Positions 1 through 9,016 of a DNA stretch of 64,000 nucleotides are shown here, one piece after another; the first letter of the stretch is position 1; each line of letters starts with the position of its first letter. Under the pieces are notes generated by a model. That model saw only the letters and a program-made list of their open reading frames with translations. It made no database searches and was not told where the DNA came from. The stretch covers positions 3,745,501 through 3,809,500 of the forward strand of contig NZ_CP020028.1 in NCBI RefSeq assembly GCF_002240415.1, given 5' to 3'. The DNA is from Paenibacillus kribbensis (lineage in GTDB: Bacteria > Bacillota > Bacilli > Paenibacillales > Paenibacillaceae). The position numbers and the translations under genes were made by a program.

Positions 1-114
1 AAAAAAAGATGAATTGGGGGCGCTGGAAAAGAAAAACCTGTATGATTTGTTCGAAGTCGTAAAAGGCGATCCGGTTGAGTTGGCTGTCATTCTGGCAGCT
101 TTTTACGGGCTATA
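1..114 (+). CDS. C-terminal end of an unidentified protein (partial)
   Basis: The first 38 codons of the window are open and end in TAG. The 37 residues are charged at first (KKDELGALEKKNLYDLFEVV) and end in a hydrophobic stretch (VELAVILAAFYGL). The gene starts outside the window and is too short to assign to a family. It faces the tRNA-Leu gene on the other strand, 108 bases away. I see no clear terminator after it. That it is coding is an inference from amino-acid composition and the open frame only. Confidence 0.5.
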
Positions 115-222
115 GCGAAGTGAAATTGTCGGGCTTATAATACATTGCAAATTCCGAGCATGCAAAAAAACTCCTGAATCTCCACAAGAGAAAATTCAAG
201 AGTTCATTCATTGTTAAAGCGA

Positions 223-307
<85 letters not shown>

Positions 308-439
308 ATACTATGTATGAATACCGATGTTTTCAACCACCGTAATTAAGATTATATCTCCTATAGACCACAAAATCAAGTAGTTTTTACGGCTTAAGCA
401 GAGTCCTTTATTTTTATATAACTAGCGATATATATTCTC

Positions 440-952
440 TCATTCAAGCTTAAGCCCATAAACCTCGGTATATAAAATCTCCTTAAACGGAGCAAACGCC
501 TGTTCATCCAGCGTACCTGGATAGCTCATAATTTGAAGCCGCAGATCGGCCTGTCCTTCTCTTAATGGGGGCTGCACATACTCAAAATGGTTCAAATGGA
601 ACCCCAAACGTTCATAAAAAACGATTCTTCTCTGAGTCCATTCATCCACTGGCGGCTCAACCTCCAGCACCACCGGTTTATCAGACTCTGAGATATACCT
701 GATCATGAGCTTTTTACCTAACCCGCCACCACGTATACCCTGATCTACCGCTATATGCTCTACAAACCGAAAATGTGTAAATTCCCAGCACGCCAAAAAA
801 GCAATCGTTTTGTCTTGCTCATTCTTTTCAGTAATGATGCGATAGCTAGGATGCTTCAATAAAGCCTTTTGTGAATCAAACGTCCTGCATTCTGATGCTG
901 GAAAAGAAGCCTCCATGATCGCATATATTTCAGAGAAATCGTGTTCATTCAT
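440..952 (-). CDS. GNAT family N-acetyltransferase
   Basis: This 170-residue protein has a GNAT fold pattern. A beta-strand around residues 63-70 (VEHIAVD) leads into the acetyl-CoA pyrophosphate loop QGIRGGGLGKKL at 71-82, followed by the VFYERLGF motif typical of the end of the fold. Members move an acetyl group from acetyl-CoA to a small amine or protein N-terminus; the substrate cannot be read from the sequence. It stands alone between tRNA-Leu and an unrelated gene transcribed the same way. An AAAGGAG lies about 15 bases before the ATG, longer than ideal, so the start is reasonable but not certain. Confidence 0.8.
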   Translation of the reverse strand: MNEHDFSEIYAIMEASFPASECRTFDSQKALLKHPSYRIITEKNEQDKTIAFLACWEFTHFRFVEHIAVDQGIRGGGLGKKLMIRYISESDKPVVLEVEPPVDEWTQRRIVFYERLGFHLNHFEYVQPPLREGQADLRLQIMSYPGTLDEQAFAPFKEILYTEVYGLKLE

Positions 953-983
953 TGTGTTATCTATAAGCTCCTTTCCTCTAACT

Positions 984-1499
984 TTAGACCTTGTTCAACT
1001 CCATAAGCGTCAGCAAAATATGTTCCAACAGCTCTGGAATATCCTCCATCTGTTCTTCGTTAATTTGTCTGGAAAACCGGAGTTCAATCCTGTTTTGGTA
1101 TGTAGCTGCCTTCTCTCCATAAATCAAGCTGAGCGTTTGTACAGGCCGAAGATCAGGCTTCCAAATTTCGGTCAGTATATCCTCTATTCGGTTGCACTGC
1201 GTCTCAATCTCGTGAATCTCCTTATTAAAACGCAGCAACAAGCCACATCCCGGAGTTTGATCTTCGATTTCTAAAATCTCTGCTGCCAAATTGCTTAAAT
1301 CTGCTTTTAAGCGAATTTCTGCTGTCACATCCAGGTGTCCCTTCAACCTGAACTGTACAGCAAATTCACGCGACATCACGGACATTTCCAATCTATCGAT
1401 TCGCTGCGTAATTTCAATACGTGAATCCAGATTATCCAGATCGTAAACCGCATTTTCTATAGCCACTTTTAAATTATCAAAAACCGTCGGGTCAAACAT
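984..1499 (-). CDS. Conserved-looking protein of unknown function
   Basis: This is a 171-residue soluble protein, rich in acidic residues and leucine, with no signal peptide, membrane segment or cysteine motif that I recognise. An upstream in-frame GTG would add five residues. I chose the ATG at 1499 because GGAGGTGA sits five bases before it, and the longer form would start inside that ribosome site. The protein looks alternately beta and helical, and its C-terminus (EDIPELLEHILLTLMELNK) is an amphipathic helix. The GNAT gene follows 31 bases downstream on the same strand, so the two may be cotranscribed. I do not recognise the family. Confidence 0.7.
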   Translation of the reverse strand: MFDPTVFDNLKVAIENAVYDLDNLDSRIEITQRIDRLEMSVMSREFAVQFRLKGHLDVTAEIRLKADLSNLAAEILEIEDQTPGCGLLLRFNKEIHEIETQCNRIEDILTEIWKPDLRPVQTLSLIYGEKAATYQNRIELRFSRQINEEQMEDIPELLEHILLTLMELNKV

Positions 1500-1712
1500 A
1501 TACTTCACCTCCACCTATCGTTGCATTACATTCATCAAATCCATCTTTGAATATATTCCCAATTAAATAAGTATATCATACGTTATAGGTAGTGTCGCTT
1601 TAGCCGATGAAGCAAGTCCCGTACCACCCGTCTAGGAACCTATCCAACTCTCTGGTACTGGAACTGACTGGGAGCCTAACAATTGGTTTTACGCCGCCTT
1701 CACATCTCAAAC

Positions 1713-1749
1713 AAAAAGCCGCGTCCCATCTCTAGGGGCGCGGCTTTTT
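1713..1749 (-). terminator. Terminator after the nspC operon
   Basis: The arms AAAAAGCCGCG and CGCGGCTTTTT form a GC-rich hairpin ending in a T run on the minus strand, 59 bases past the nspC stop. The upstream stretch 1500-1712 shows nothing else recognisable. Confidence 0.85.
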
Positions 1750-1807
1750 GGTAGTTCAGTTATTTTATTCATTACGACTCAGGATCGTTCCACACTGTCA
1801 ACAGATC

Positions 1808-2947
1808 CTACGACAAACGCGAGCTAAAGTCCTCGTAGGAGAACTGTCGAATCACCTTAATGCCTTCTTCGTCGTTATAACTGGCGATGGCTGGCAGGTT
1901 GACACCGTTAAACATGTGGTTTTTGACCATCGTGTAATGGGCCATATCGCAGAATACAAGCTTGTCTCCAGGCTTCAATGGCTCTTTAAAGGAGTAGTCT
2001 CCAATCACATCTCCGGCCAGGCAGGTAAGGCCACCGAGTCTGTAAGTGTACGCATGCTCACCAGGCTTGCCTGCACCAATGATATTCGGACGGTAAGGCA
2101 TAGCCAGCACATCAGGCATATGACATTCAGCCGAAGTATCCAGAATGGCAATATCCATTCCGTTTTTCATCGTATCCAGCACAGTAGCAACCAGATAGCC
2201 TGTATTCAAAGCAATGGCTTCGCCTGGCTCCAGATAAACCTGCACTCCGTATTTATCCTGAAAATATTGAATACAGCGTACCAGCGTGTCCAAATCATAG
2301 TCTTCTCGGGTAATATGATGACCGCCGCCGAAATTAAGCCATTTCATTTGCTTAATGTATGGCCCAAATTTCTCATCCACAACTTTAATGGTGCGCTCCA
2401 GCGTATCTGAATTCTGCTCACACATCGTGTGAAAATGAATACCGTCTACGCCTTCCAGCTCCTCAGGCTTAAAGTTAGCCAGCGTCACACCCATTCTGGA
2501 GTTGTTGTAGCAAGGATCATACAGCGGTGTTTCGATTTCCGAATATTCCGGATTCACCCGAATTCCGATGTCGATTTTTTTGGAAGTTACGCCTTGCACT
2601 CTGGCTTTGAAGCGTTTCAGTTGATCAAAGGAGTTGAAAACGATATGGTCGACATACTCCAACAGCTCATCAAATTCACGGTCCACATAAGCAGGTGCGT
2701 ATACGTGAACCTCCTTATCCATTTTTTCGCGACCGAGTCTTGCCTCGAACAACGAACTGGAGGTTACGCCTTTTAAATATTTGCCAACCAGAGGAAAGGT
2801 TGAAAACATCGAAAATCCCTTAAGAGCGAGCAGAATACTGCAGCCTGTGCGCTCTTGAACGGAATTTAAAACCTCAAGGTTTTTGACAAGAAGTCTTTCG
2901 TCAACAAGATAACAAGGTGATGGGAGTCCGGTAATATCAATATTCAT
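1808..2947 (-). CDS. nspC: Carboxynorspermidine/carboxyspermidine decarboxylase
   Basis: This PLP enzyme of the alanine-racemase fold removes the carboxyl group from carboxy(nor)spermidine, the last step of the spermidine route that uses aspartate semialdehyde instead of decarboxylated SAM. Visible marks are the N-terminal GLPSPCYLVDE, the PLP lysine in LLALKGFS (about residue 43), FHTMCEQ near 173-179, GGGHHIT near 207-213 and LEPGEA at about 239-244. The length of 379 residues fits the family. I start at the ATG at 2947, which has GAGGT five bases upstream; an earlier TTG would add four residues. It lies directly behind the synthase gene, whose stop falls in this ribosome site, so the two are translationally coupled. 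Confidence 0.93.
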   Translation of the reverse strand: MNIDITGLPSPCYLVDERLLVKNLEVLNSVQERTGCSILLALKGFSMFSTFPLVGKYLKGVTSSSLFEARLGREKMDKEVHVYAPAYVDREFDELLEYVDHIVFNSFDQLKRFKARVQGVTSKKIDIGIRVNPEYSEIETPLYDPCYNNSRMGVTLANFKPEELEGVDGIHFHTMCEQNSDTLERTIKVVDEKFGPYIKQMKWLNFGGGHHITREDYDLDTLVRCIQYFQDKYGVQVYLEPGEAIALNTGYLVATVLDTMKNGMDIAILDTSAECHMPDVLAMPYRPNIIGAGKPGEHAYTYRLGGLTCLAGDVIGDYSFKEPLKPGDKLVFCDMAHYTMVKNHMFNGVNLPAIASYNDEEGIKVIRQFSYEDFSSRLS

Positions 2948-2955
2948 CACAGACC

Positions 2956-4155
2956 TCAATCAAGCAGCGTTGGCGTAAAGTTCTCTTGCCATGGCAATCC
3001 GTGTTTATTCAGTGCTTCCATGAATGGATCTGGATCAAATTCCTCAACGTTGTAAACGCCTGGTTTTTTCCAGATGCCTTTAATAATAAGCATAGCACCG
3101 ATCATGGCAGGGACACCTGTCGTGTAGGAAATGGCTTGGGAGCCAACCTCTGCATAGCATTCCTCGTGATCACAAACATTGTAAACATAATATGTTTTTG
3201 GCTTGCCATCCTTCACACCCTGAATGATACAACCAATGTTCGTTTTGCCTTTCGTTCTTGGTCCCAGAGAAGCCGGGTCCGGCAAAATGGCTTTCAGGAA
3301 TTGCAGTGGAATGATTTGTTGTCCTTCATACTCAATAGGCTCTATGGAAGTCATGCCTACGTTTTGAAGTACGTTCAAATGATTCAGATAATTGTCCGAG
3401 AACGTCATCCAGAAGCGGATTTTTTTCACGCCTTTAATGTTCACTGCAAGAGATTCCAGTTCTTCATGGTACAAAAGATATATGTTTTTCGGTCCAATTT
3501 CAGGAAGGTCATATACCTTTTTCTCAGAAAGCGGCTCAGTTTCAATCCACTCTCCATTTTCAAAGTAACGGCCCTTCGCCGTAATTTCGCGAATATTGAT
3601 TTCCGGATTAAAATTAGTTGCAAAAGGATATCCGTGGTCCCCTGCATTCGCGTCCACAATATCAATCGTATGAATTTCATCAAAATAATGCTTTTGGGCA
3701 TAAGCCGTAAATACTCCAGTCACGCCTGGATCAAAACCGCTGCCCAGCAGAGCTGTAATTCCCGCTTTTTCGAATCTTTCTTTGTAGGCCCATTGCCAGC
3801 TGTACTCAAACTTCGGCGTATCCGGCGGTTCATAGTTCGCCGTATCAACGTAATGAACACCTGTCTCAAGGCAAGCATCCATTATCGTCAAATCCTGATA
3901 AGGGAGAGCCACATTGATAACTACATCCGGTTGAAAGCTTCGAATCAAGTCAATGACCATGTCGGTGTTGTCAGCATCAAGCTGAGCCGTTTGTATCCTA
4001 GTACGTCCTCCACCCAGCTTCTCTTTAAGCGCATCGCATTTCTCAACAGTTCTGCTTGCGATACAAATTTCTTCAAATACATCTGGGTTTTGGCAACACT
4101 TATGCACCACAACGCTGGCCACGCCACCGGCGCCAATAATCAATGCTTTTCCCAA
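2956..4155 (-). CDS. Carboxynorspermidine/carboxyspermidine synthase (saccharopine dehydrogenase family)
   Basis: This 399-residue enzyme condenses a diamine (putrescine or diaminopropane) with aspartate semialdehyde and reduces the Schiff base with NADPH, giving the substrate of NspC. The Rossmann loop GAGGVASVV is at residues 8-16. The family signatures VDTANYEPPDTPKFEYSWQW and GSGFDPGVTG are present, and the C-terminus is rich in aromatic residues. Translation starts at TTG, with AAGGAGG eight bases upstream. It is the first gene of a two-gene operon with nspC. The neighbouring decarboxylase makes the polyamine assignment firmer than lysine metabolism, where homologous saccharopine dehydrogenases act. 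Confidence 0.92.
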   Translation of the reverse strand: MGKALIIGAGGVASVVVHKCCQNPDVFEEICIASRTVEKCDALKEKLGGGRTRIQTAQLDADNTDMVIDLIRSFQPDVVINVALPYQDLTIMDACLETGVHYVDTANYEPPDTPKFEYSWQWAYKERFEKAGITALLGSGFDPGVTGVFTAYAQKHYFDEIHTIDIVDANAGDHGYPFATNFNPEINIREITAKGRYFENGEWIETEPLSEKKVYDLPEIGPKNIYLLYHEELESLAVNIKGVKKIRFWMTFSDNYLNHLNVLQNVGMTSIEPIEYEGQQIIPLQFLKAILPDPASLGPRTKGKTNIGCIIQGVKDGKPKTYYVYNVCDHEECYAEVGSQAISYTTGVPAMIGAMLIIKGIWKKPGVYNVEEFDPDPFMEALNKHGLPWQENFTPTLLD

Positions 4156-4274
4156 AATAAATAACCTCCTTATTCCATACGCTAATCGCTAATCATTCTT
4201 GCAAACAAAATGATTATAAAGACATCCTACCAAATAATCAAGAAAAACGATAATTTGTTGTGTTAAAATTCACA

Positions 4275-4373
4275 TCAGCATGTCACAATAATTTTACAAA
4301 CCCCAGAATCAGGAATAAAAAGCTCATCGCGAGTAACATTCTGGAACTTCAGGTTGTCCCGATCCTGACTCAT
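4275..4373 (-). CDS. 32-residue unknown small protein
   Basis: A short frame of 32 residues (MSQDRDNLKFQNVTRDELFI, then ending in SGVCKIIVTC) starts at an ATG with a textbook AAGGAGG eight bases upstream, which is the main evidence for translation. It lies downstream of htpG on the same strand, past an imperfect hairpin, and before the polyamine operon. The N-terminal part is polar and the C-terminus hydrophobic with two cysteines. I do not recognise it. Confidence 0.5.
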   Translation of the reverse strand: MSQDRDNLKFQNVTRDELFIPDSGVCKIIVTC

Positions 4374-4433
4374 GTAAATGACCTCCTTTGTACTGAACAC
4401 AGCGATCCGTGTTTTAGTTTTTTCATCATGAAT

Positions 4434-4462
4434 AAAGCCGCCCCCGGTGCGGGAACGGCTTT
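4434..4462 (-). terminator. Hairpin downstream of htpG
   Basis: AAAGCCG and CGGCTTT pair around a GC-rich loop 19 bases beyond the htpG stop. The T run after it on the minus strand is poor, so termination may be partial, which would let the small gene downstream be transcribed. Confidence 0.55.
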
Positions 4463-4480
4463 GTGCAGAATAAAAATTTG

Positions 4481-6361
4481 TTAAACCATGATTTTGCAAA
4501 TATCGTTCGTGAATTCAACCGGATCTTGCAGCGGCAAGCCTTCGATCAGCAAAGCTTGATTATACAGCAAAGCCGTATAGAGGTTTACCTTCTCCTTGTC
4601 CTCGGTAAAAGCCTCTTTCAAAGAGTTAAACACCGCATGGTTTACGTTGATTTCCAGCACTTTATTTGCTTTGACATCAGCGTTATTCGGCATGGCGTTC
4701 AAGATTTTCTCCATCTCAATCGTCACTTCGCCGTCTGCGGACAGACATACCGGATGTGTCTTCAAGCGCTTGGAGGCTTTGACACTGGATACCTTGCCCT
4801 CCAGCAAGCCCTTCATGTACTCGAACAGCTCTTTATTGTCGTTTTGCTCCGCTTCGGTTGCTTTCTCATTTTCGTCGGTCTCAATGCCCAAATCGCCACT
4901 TGAGACGGATTTGAATTCTTTCTCTTTGTAGCTCAAGAGCATTTTAATAGCGAACTCATCAATGTCGTCGGTGAAGTACAAAATTTCATAGCCTTTGTCG
5001 GCTACCATTTCGGTCTGCGGCAGCTTTTCAATACGCTCGTTGGACTCCCCGGAAGCATAATAAATATACTTCTGATCCTCAGGCATCCGAGATACATATT
5101 CATCCAGTGTAACCTGCTTCTTCTCTGTAGAAGAGTAGAACATGAGCAGGTCCTGAAGAGTCTCTTTATGACGGCCATAATCGTTGTAGACACCAAATTT
5201 CAATTGTCTGCCAAATGATTTATAGAATTGATCATATTTTTCCCGGTCATTTTTGAGCAGGGTCAGCAGCTGGCCTTTAATTTTGCTTTCGATATTTTTG
5301 GCAATCAGCTTCAGTTGGCGGTCATGCTGCAACATTTCTCTGGAAATGTTGAGCGACAGGCTTTCAGAGTCGACCATACCTTTAACAAAGCTAAAATAAT
5401 CCGGCAGCAGATCAGGAGATTTTTCCATAATCAGCACGCCGTTGGCATACAGCTCCAGCCCTTTTTCATATTCCTTGGAGTAGAAATCAAACGGGATATT
5501 TTCGGGAATAAACAGAATAGCCTGGTACACCACCGCGCCGTCCGCACTTACATGGATATGCTGGAGCGGCTTGTCGTAGCCATAGCGTTTTTCCGCGTAG
5601 AAATTTTGATAATCCTCGTCGGTCAGCTCGCTTTTGTTCTTTCTCCAGATGGGAACCATGCTGTTAATACGCTGCTCTTCTTCATAATCCTCGAACTCGT
5701 TATCACTGCCTTCTTTTGGACGTTTGCCTGTAACATCCATTTTGATCGGGTAGCGGATAAAGTCGGAGTATTTCTTAATCAATGCCTTTAAACGATACTC
5801 GTCCAAATATTCGTCGTAGGACTCATCCTCGGTGTTGGCTTTGATTTTCAGAACAATCTCGGTTCCAACCTCATCCTTCTCGGCCTGCTCAATGGTATAC
5901 CCGTCAGCACCCGTAGATTCCCACTTGTAGGCGGTATCGCTACCCAGGGCCTTTGTGGTCACTGTAACAACATCCGCGACCATGAAGGCCGAATAGAAGC
6001 CAACACCAAACTGACCGATGATATCATGTCCATCCTTGGATTCATTTTCATTTTTGAATGCCAGCGAGCCGCTTTTAGCAATGACGCCCAGATTGTTTTC
6101 CAGTTCTTCCTGGGTCATACCAATCCCGGTATCACGCAGAGTTAGCGTTCTATTTTCCTTATCGGCAGCTACTTTGATATAATAATTTTCCTTGTCAAAG
6201 ACCAACTGATCATCTGTCAGCGCTTTGTAATAAATTTTGTCAATCGCATCACTTGCATTGGAGATCAGCTCTCTTAGGAAAATTTCCTTTTGCGTGTAAA
6301 TCGAGTTAATCATCATTTCGAGCAGACGCTTGGACTCAGCCTGAAACTGTTTTTTCTCCAT
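4481..6361 (-). CDS. htpG: Molecular chaperone HtpG (Hsp90)
   Basis: HtpG is the bacterial Hsp90, an ATP-driven dimeric cytosolic chaperone. The 626 residues match the usual bacterial length. The N-terminal GHKL ATPase shows [13 protein letters not shown], the glycine motif DTGIGM and the lid/G2 motif [13 protein letters not shown]. The middle domain carries [20 protein letters not shown] and the [10 protein letters not shown] signature. The C-terminal dimerisation domain ends at residue 626. It is monocistronic, or shared with the small gene after it. A consensus-like promoter and a CIRCE operator lie upstream, which points to control by HrcA. Confidence 0.98.
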   Translation of the reverse strand: MEKKQFQAESKRLLEMMINSIYTQKEIFLRELISNASDAIDKIYYKALTDDQLVFDKENYYIKVAADKENRTLTLRDTGIGMTQEELENNLGVIAKSGSLAFKNENESKDGHDIIGQFGVGFYSAFMVADVVTVTTKALGSDTAYKWESTGADGYTIEQAEKDEVGTEIVLKIKANTEDESYDEYLDEYRLKALIKKYSDFIRYPIKMDVTGKRPKEGSDNEFEDYEEEQRINSMVPIWRKNKSELTDEDYQNFYAEKRYGYDKPLQHIHVSADGAVVYQAILFIPENIPFDFYSKEYEKGLELYANGVLIMEKSPDLLPDYFSFVKGMVDSESLSLNISREMLQHDRQLKLIAKNIESKIKGQLLTLLKNDREKYDQFYKSFGRQLKFGVYNDYGRHKETLQDLLMFYSSTEKKQVTLDEYVSRMPEDQKYIYYASGESNERIEKLPQTEMVADKGYEILYFTDDIDEFAIKMLLSYKEKEFKSVSSGDLGIETDENEKATEAEQNDNKELFEYMKGLLEGKVSSVKASKRLKTHPVCLSADGEVTIEMEKILNAMPNNADVKANKVLEINVNHAVFNSLKEAFTEDKEKVNLYTALLYNQALLIEGLPLQDPVEFTNDICKIMV

Positions 6362-6433
6362 TCTGATATCTCCTTTCAGATATGAACCTATGTAGGGCCA
6401 GCGTGTATGAGCGATGCAAACGATTCAAATTTG

Positions 6434-6460
6434 TTAGCACTCCCATCATTCGAGTGCCAG
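6434..6460 (-). promoter_or_regulatory. CIRCE operator (HrcA site) of htpG
   Basis: TTAGCACTC, nine bases, then GAGTGCCAG: the left arm is a perfect CIRCE arm, and the right arm differs from GAGTGCTAA at two positions. It lies about 10 bases downstream of the promoter -10 box and upstream of the htpG start, where HrcA would block transcription. Confidence 0.85.
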
Positions 6461-6470
6461 CCTACCTTTT

Positions 6471-6499
6471 TTTATAACATTCCTTATTTTTTATGTCAA
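6471..6499 (-). promoter_or_regulatory. Housekeeping promoter of htpG
   Basis: On the minus strand, TTGACA is followed after 17 bases by TATAAA, close to the sigma-A consensus. The CIRCE element begins just after the -10 box. Confidence 0.85.
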
Positions 6500-6542
6500 T
6501 ATCATAGATGGGTATACAGTAAAATTCCATTCCAGGGAACTG

Positions 6543-7166
6543 TTAGTGTCTGATTTGCTTAAACATGACGTTAAACATTTCAACAGAAGAGGGGAACAGT
6601 CCTTGCACATGAGGAAGCAGGTTTCTTCTGATCCGCAGTTCGTCCTCATCCAGATGCTGCAAGTCCTCATGATAGAACCAAACAATAGGATAATCGCCGT
6701 CCTTATGTCTGCTGCCTGCATTTAAACAAACAGGACCCTGATCGTCCTCTGCAATCGCAAACGGAATATAGCCTGCTGATAGTAGAGGTGACCATTGATT
6801 GATCAAATCATAAAATGCCTTAAGTCCTTGGCCCACAGGCAGGCGCGGAAACTCTACAAAGGTACAGTCGCTCCAATATACCCCCGGTATGGATTCATTA
6901 TCGAATTGTAAAGTTACATAATGGTAGGACATAAGGAAGCTTCTCAGCAGAGGAGGCAGCTCAAAATGGTAGGTTTGCTCCAGTTCACGAACCTCCTCTT
7001 CCGTAATCTGCGAAGGAAGAGGCTTCCACTTGATCCACCCTTCCTTGTCAACGACCCCGTCGCGCATTTCGAAGGGGACATTTTCTACCATCTCCATAAA
7101 AAGCGCTTCATCCATCTGTGCAAATAACTCCTGCATGGATGCGCGCATACCCGCTTTCTTGTCCAT
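6543..7166 (-). CDS. SMI1/KNR4 (SUKH) family protein
   Basis: This 207-residue soluble protein has the pattern of the SMI1/KNR4 (SUKH) group: an early helix with ITEEEVRELEQTYHFELPPLLRSFLMSY, then strands and the late motif GYIPFAIAEDDQGPVCLN. SUKH proteins are often immunity proteins of toxin systems, but many are stand-alone genes of unknown role. No toxin gene is visible beside it, so no immunity function is claimed. I start at the ATG at 7166 because GAGGTG precedes it by seven bases; upstream in-frame codons would extend it through sequence that does not look coding. It is monocistronic, between htpG and a divergent secreted-protein gene. Confidence 0.75.
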   Translation of the reverse strand: MDKKAGMRASMQELFAQMDEALFMEMVENVPFEMRDGVVDKEGWIKWKPLPSQITEEEVRELEQTYHFELPPLLRSFLMSYHYVTLQFDNESIPGVYWSDCTFVEFPRLPVGQGLKAFYDLINQWSPLLSAGYIPFAIAEDDQGPVCLNAGSRHKDGDYPIVWFYHEDLQHLDEDELRIRRNLLPHVQGLFPSSVEMFNVMFKQIRH

Positions 7167-7407
7167 GTCATTGCACCTCTTTTCTCTCAATTGGCATGAT
7201 GACGTGCTACCATGTGTTTTTAAGTTCAGCTTATCAGAATTTGCTATTTTCATCATTTGCGGAATATTAGTATTACCAGCGCAATGGCTCATGGTTACGC
7301 CAGATGATCCAACGCTCCGTCTCGCATACATTTACAACTCATAAAACCCGATATAAGTTCAAGCACCTTGTAAAGAATCAAAACTACATAAGGAGATTGA
7401 TCTATCC

Positions 7408-8538
7408 ATGAAAAGAATCACCACACTTGTTATCCTGTCCTTGCTAATCCTTGTAACCCCGATCTACGCTGCTGCACCAGCGCCTATGCTGGTCTATGTG
7501 GATCAAAGTAACCATTCCTTTATCCCCCTTCGCCTCCTGAACAGCTATGAAGGGGTTACGCTCAATATGACACCAGCGGACAAACAGATAGAGATTGCGC
7601 AAGGCAATACCCGGCTTACATTATTTATGGGACAAGCTACTGCCAAAGTGAATGAGCAGACGGTCCGTATGCAAAATGCTCCTTTTAGCGATAACGGTTC
7701 TAACTATGTTCCTCTCCAGTTCATCAGCCAGTATTTAAACCTGCAGGTCTCATGGCAAAAGGAAGCTTCAGCTGTACGCATTAAACAGGGCACAACGTCC
7801 GTCACGCTGCCGGTGCTCACTGGCAAGCTGCCTGGCAGCACCTCACCGATCACGACGGCTCACAAAAGCTTTAAGGTCGGATCACGAACCTTTTCCGCCA
7901 AGGTGGTCACCATCTCCATGCTCCATCCCAAGGTGAGTCTGGATGTGGTGCTGGCAGGCAATACTATCGGCAAAGTAGAAGATTTAAGCAGTCTCGCCAA
8001 ACGCAATCAAGCAATTGTAGCCATCAATGGTACATTCTTTGACGCCTATACCAAAAGCTCCTACAAAACGCCTTACGGCTACCTGGTCAGCCATAGAAAA
8101 ATGTTAATGAAAAGCTCTGGCGACCAGCGAACGGTCTTCTCCTATGATGCCAATCATTTAGCTGAGCTGGTTTCGGGTTCTGCTTTTGAGCAGCGGTTGA
8201 GCCTGGGCAACGTTGAAGGTGCCCTTCAAGCCGGGCCTCGTCTGGTGACGAACGGACAGGTGTCCCTCAATGTCAAAGCCGAAGGCTTCAAGGACCCCAA
8301 AATATTAACAGGCGGCGGAGCCAGAAGCGCACTCGGAATTACCCGGGATCATAAGCTGATCCTCCTGACCACAGGCGGAGCCACCATTCCACAGCTCGCC
8401 CAAATGATGAAGCAAGCAGGTGCTTATCAGGCCATGAATCTGGACGGCGGTGCTTCCAGCGGGCTGTACTACAACGGCTCATACCTTACCACACCCGGAC
8501 GCCAAATCAGCAACGCCATTATTGTAAAGTATCAATAG
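7408..8538 (+). CDS. Secreted phosphodiester glycosidase (NAGPA-like) with copper-amine-oxidase-N-like domain
   Basis: Of the 376 residues, 1-22 form a signal peptide ending in YAAAP. Residues about 25-130 form a copper-amine-oxidase N-terminal-like domain, with its paired motifs FIPLRLLNSYEGVTLNM and YVPLQFISQYLNLQVSW. Residues about 165-376 form a phosphodiester glycosidase (NAGPA) domain, with VAINGTFFD, GGGARSALGI and AMNLDGGASSGLYYNG. Members uncover N-acetylglucosamine-phosphodiesters or act on wall polysaccharides; the exact substrate here is unknown. The product probably acts outside the cell on the wall. An AAGGAG lies 12 bases before the ATG. It is transcribed alone. Confidence 0.85.
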   Translation: MKRITTLVILSLLILVTPIYAAAPAPMLVYVDQSNHSFIPLRLLNSYEGVTLNMTPADKQIEIAQGNTRLTLFMGQATAKVNEQTVRMQNAPFSDNGSNYVPLQFISQYLNLQVSWQKEASAVRIKQGTTSVTLPVLTGKLPGSTSPITTAHKSFKVGSRTFSAKVVTISMLHPKVSLDVVLAGNTIGKVEDLSSLAKRNQAIVAINGTFFDAYTKSSYKTPYGYLVSHRKMLMKSSGDQRTVFSYDANHLAELVSGSAFEQRLSLGNVEGALQAGPRLVTNGQVSLNVKAEGFKDPKILTGGGARSALGITRDHKLILLTTGGATIPQLAQMMKQAGAYQAMNLDGGASSGLYYNGSYLTTPGRQISNAIIVKYQ

Positions 8539-8556
8539 ACGATATGAGGGCTGTCT

Positions 8557-8685
8557 CTACCGAAGCATAAGCTGTAGAGGATGCTTAAGCGCCTCTATAT
8601 CAAATAAGCACAGAGTTGCCGTGTCTGTCGTAAATTGAAATGGACTGCTTGCTGCGTTTATTCTGTATCCTCCTGCTTTGGACAT
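8557..8685 (-). CDS. Possible 42-residue small ORF
   Basis: An open frame of 42 residues (starts MSKAGGYRINAASSPFQF) lies in the gap between the glycosidase and YjcZ genes. Its codon content looks plausible, but the ribosome site is weak (GGTAATTAA before the ATG) and I recognise no family. The rest of 8539-8816 shows no other feature. Treat as a candidate only. Confidence 0.22.
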   Translation of the reverse strand: MSKAGGYRINAASSPFQFTTDTATLCLFDIEALKHPLQLMLR

Positions 8686-8816
8686 TTAATTACCATTTTT
8701 TCATTGATGTCGCCATCCCTATATACCAAATCATTAAGGGAAATTCTCCTTATATGTAAAGTATAGCAATGCTTGCTAGACCAGACAACATGTCTAGGCT
8801 ACCATCTATTCTGCAC

Positions 8817-8858
8817 CAACAAGGCCTTCCCTCACTGTAGTGAAAGAAGGCCTTGTTG
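8817..8858 (-). terminator. Terminator after the YjcZ-type gene
   Basis: CAACAAGGCCTTC and GAAGGCCTTGTTG form a perfect 13-bp stem 27 bases beyond the stop of the small gene on the minus strand. Confidence 0.8.
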
Positions 8859-8884
8859 TGGATGTAACCGAACCCAATCTGCTA

Positions 8885-8983
8885 CTAGATCAGAAAAGTT
8901 TTTGTGATAATCACCAGCAAAATGAACAAGACCAGAATCGCAGCTGTGGATGTCCATGCTCCACCGTAACCTACTTCACCCAT
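8885..8983 (-). CDS. YjcZ-family sporulation miniprotein
   Basis: This is a 32-residue membrane peptide. Its glycine-rich start MGEVGYGGAW is followed by one hydrophobic segment (AAILVLFILLVIITK, residues 14-28) and a short tail. That is the plan of the YjcZ/YjcM small sporulation proteins common in Bacillus and Paenibacillus, which are made late in spore formation and whose exact role is unknown. GAGGAGG lies nine bases before the ATG, and a strong terminator follows. It is monocistronic. Confidence 0.8.
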   Translation of the reverse strand: MGEVGYGGAWTSTAAILVLFILLVIITKTFLI

Positions 8984-9016
8984 GTCTGGATCCCTCCTCG
9001 GTTAAGGCATACGTTA

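Noticed and set aside
2986..4164. Long open frame (392 codons) on the plus strand opposite the carboxyspermidine synthase gene
   Set aside because: Its translation has no recognisable domain and the opposite strand encodes a clear enzyme. It is a shadow of that gene's codon pattern. The same holds for long antisense frames opposite narH, narG, narJ and the MFS genes.
6543..7331. Longer form of the SUKH-type protein starting near 7331
   Set aside because: The extra 55 residues are unlike the family, and the internal ATG at 7166 has a well-placed GAGGTG.
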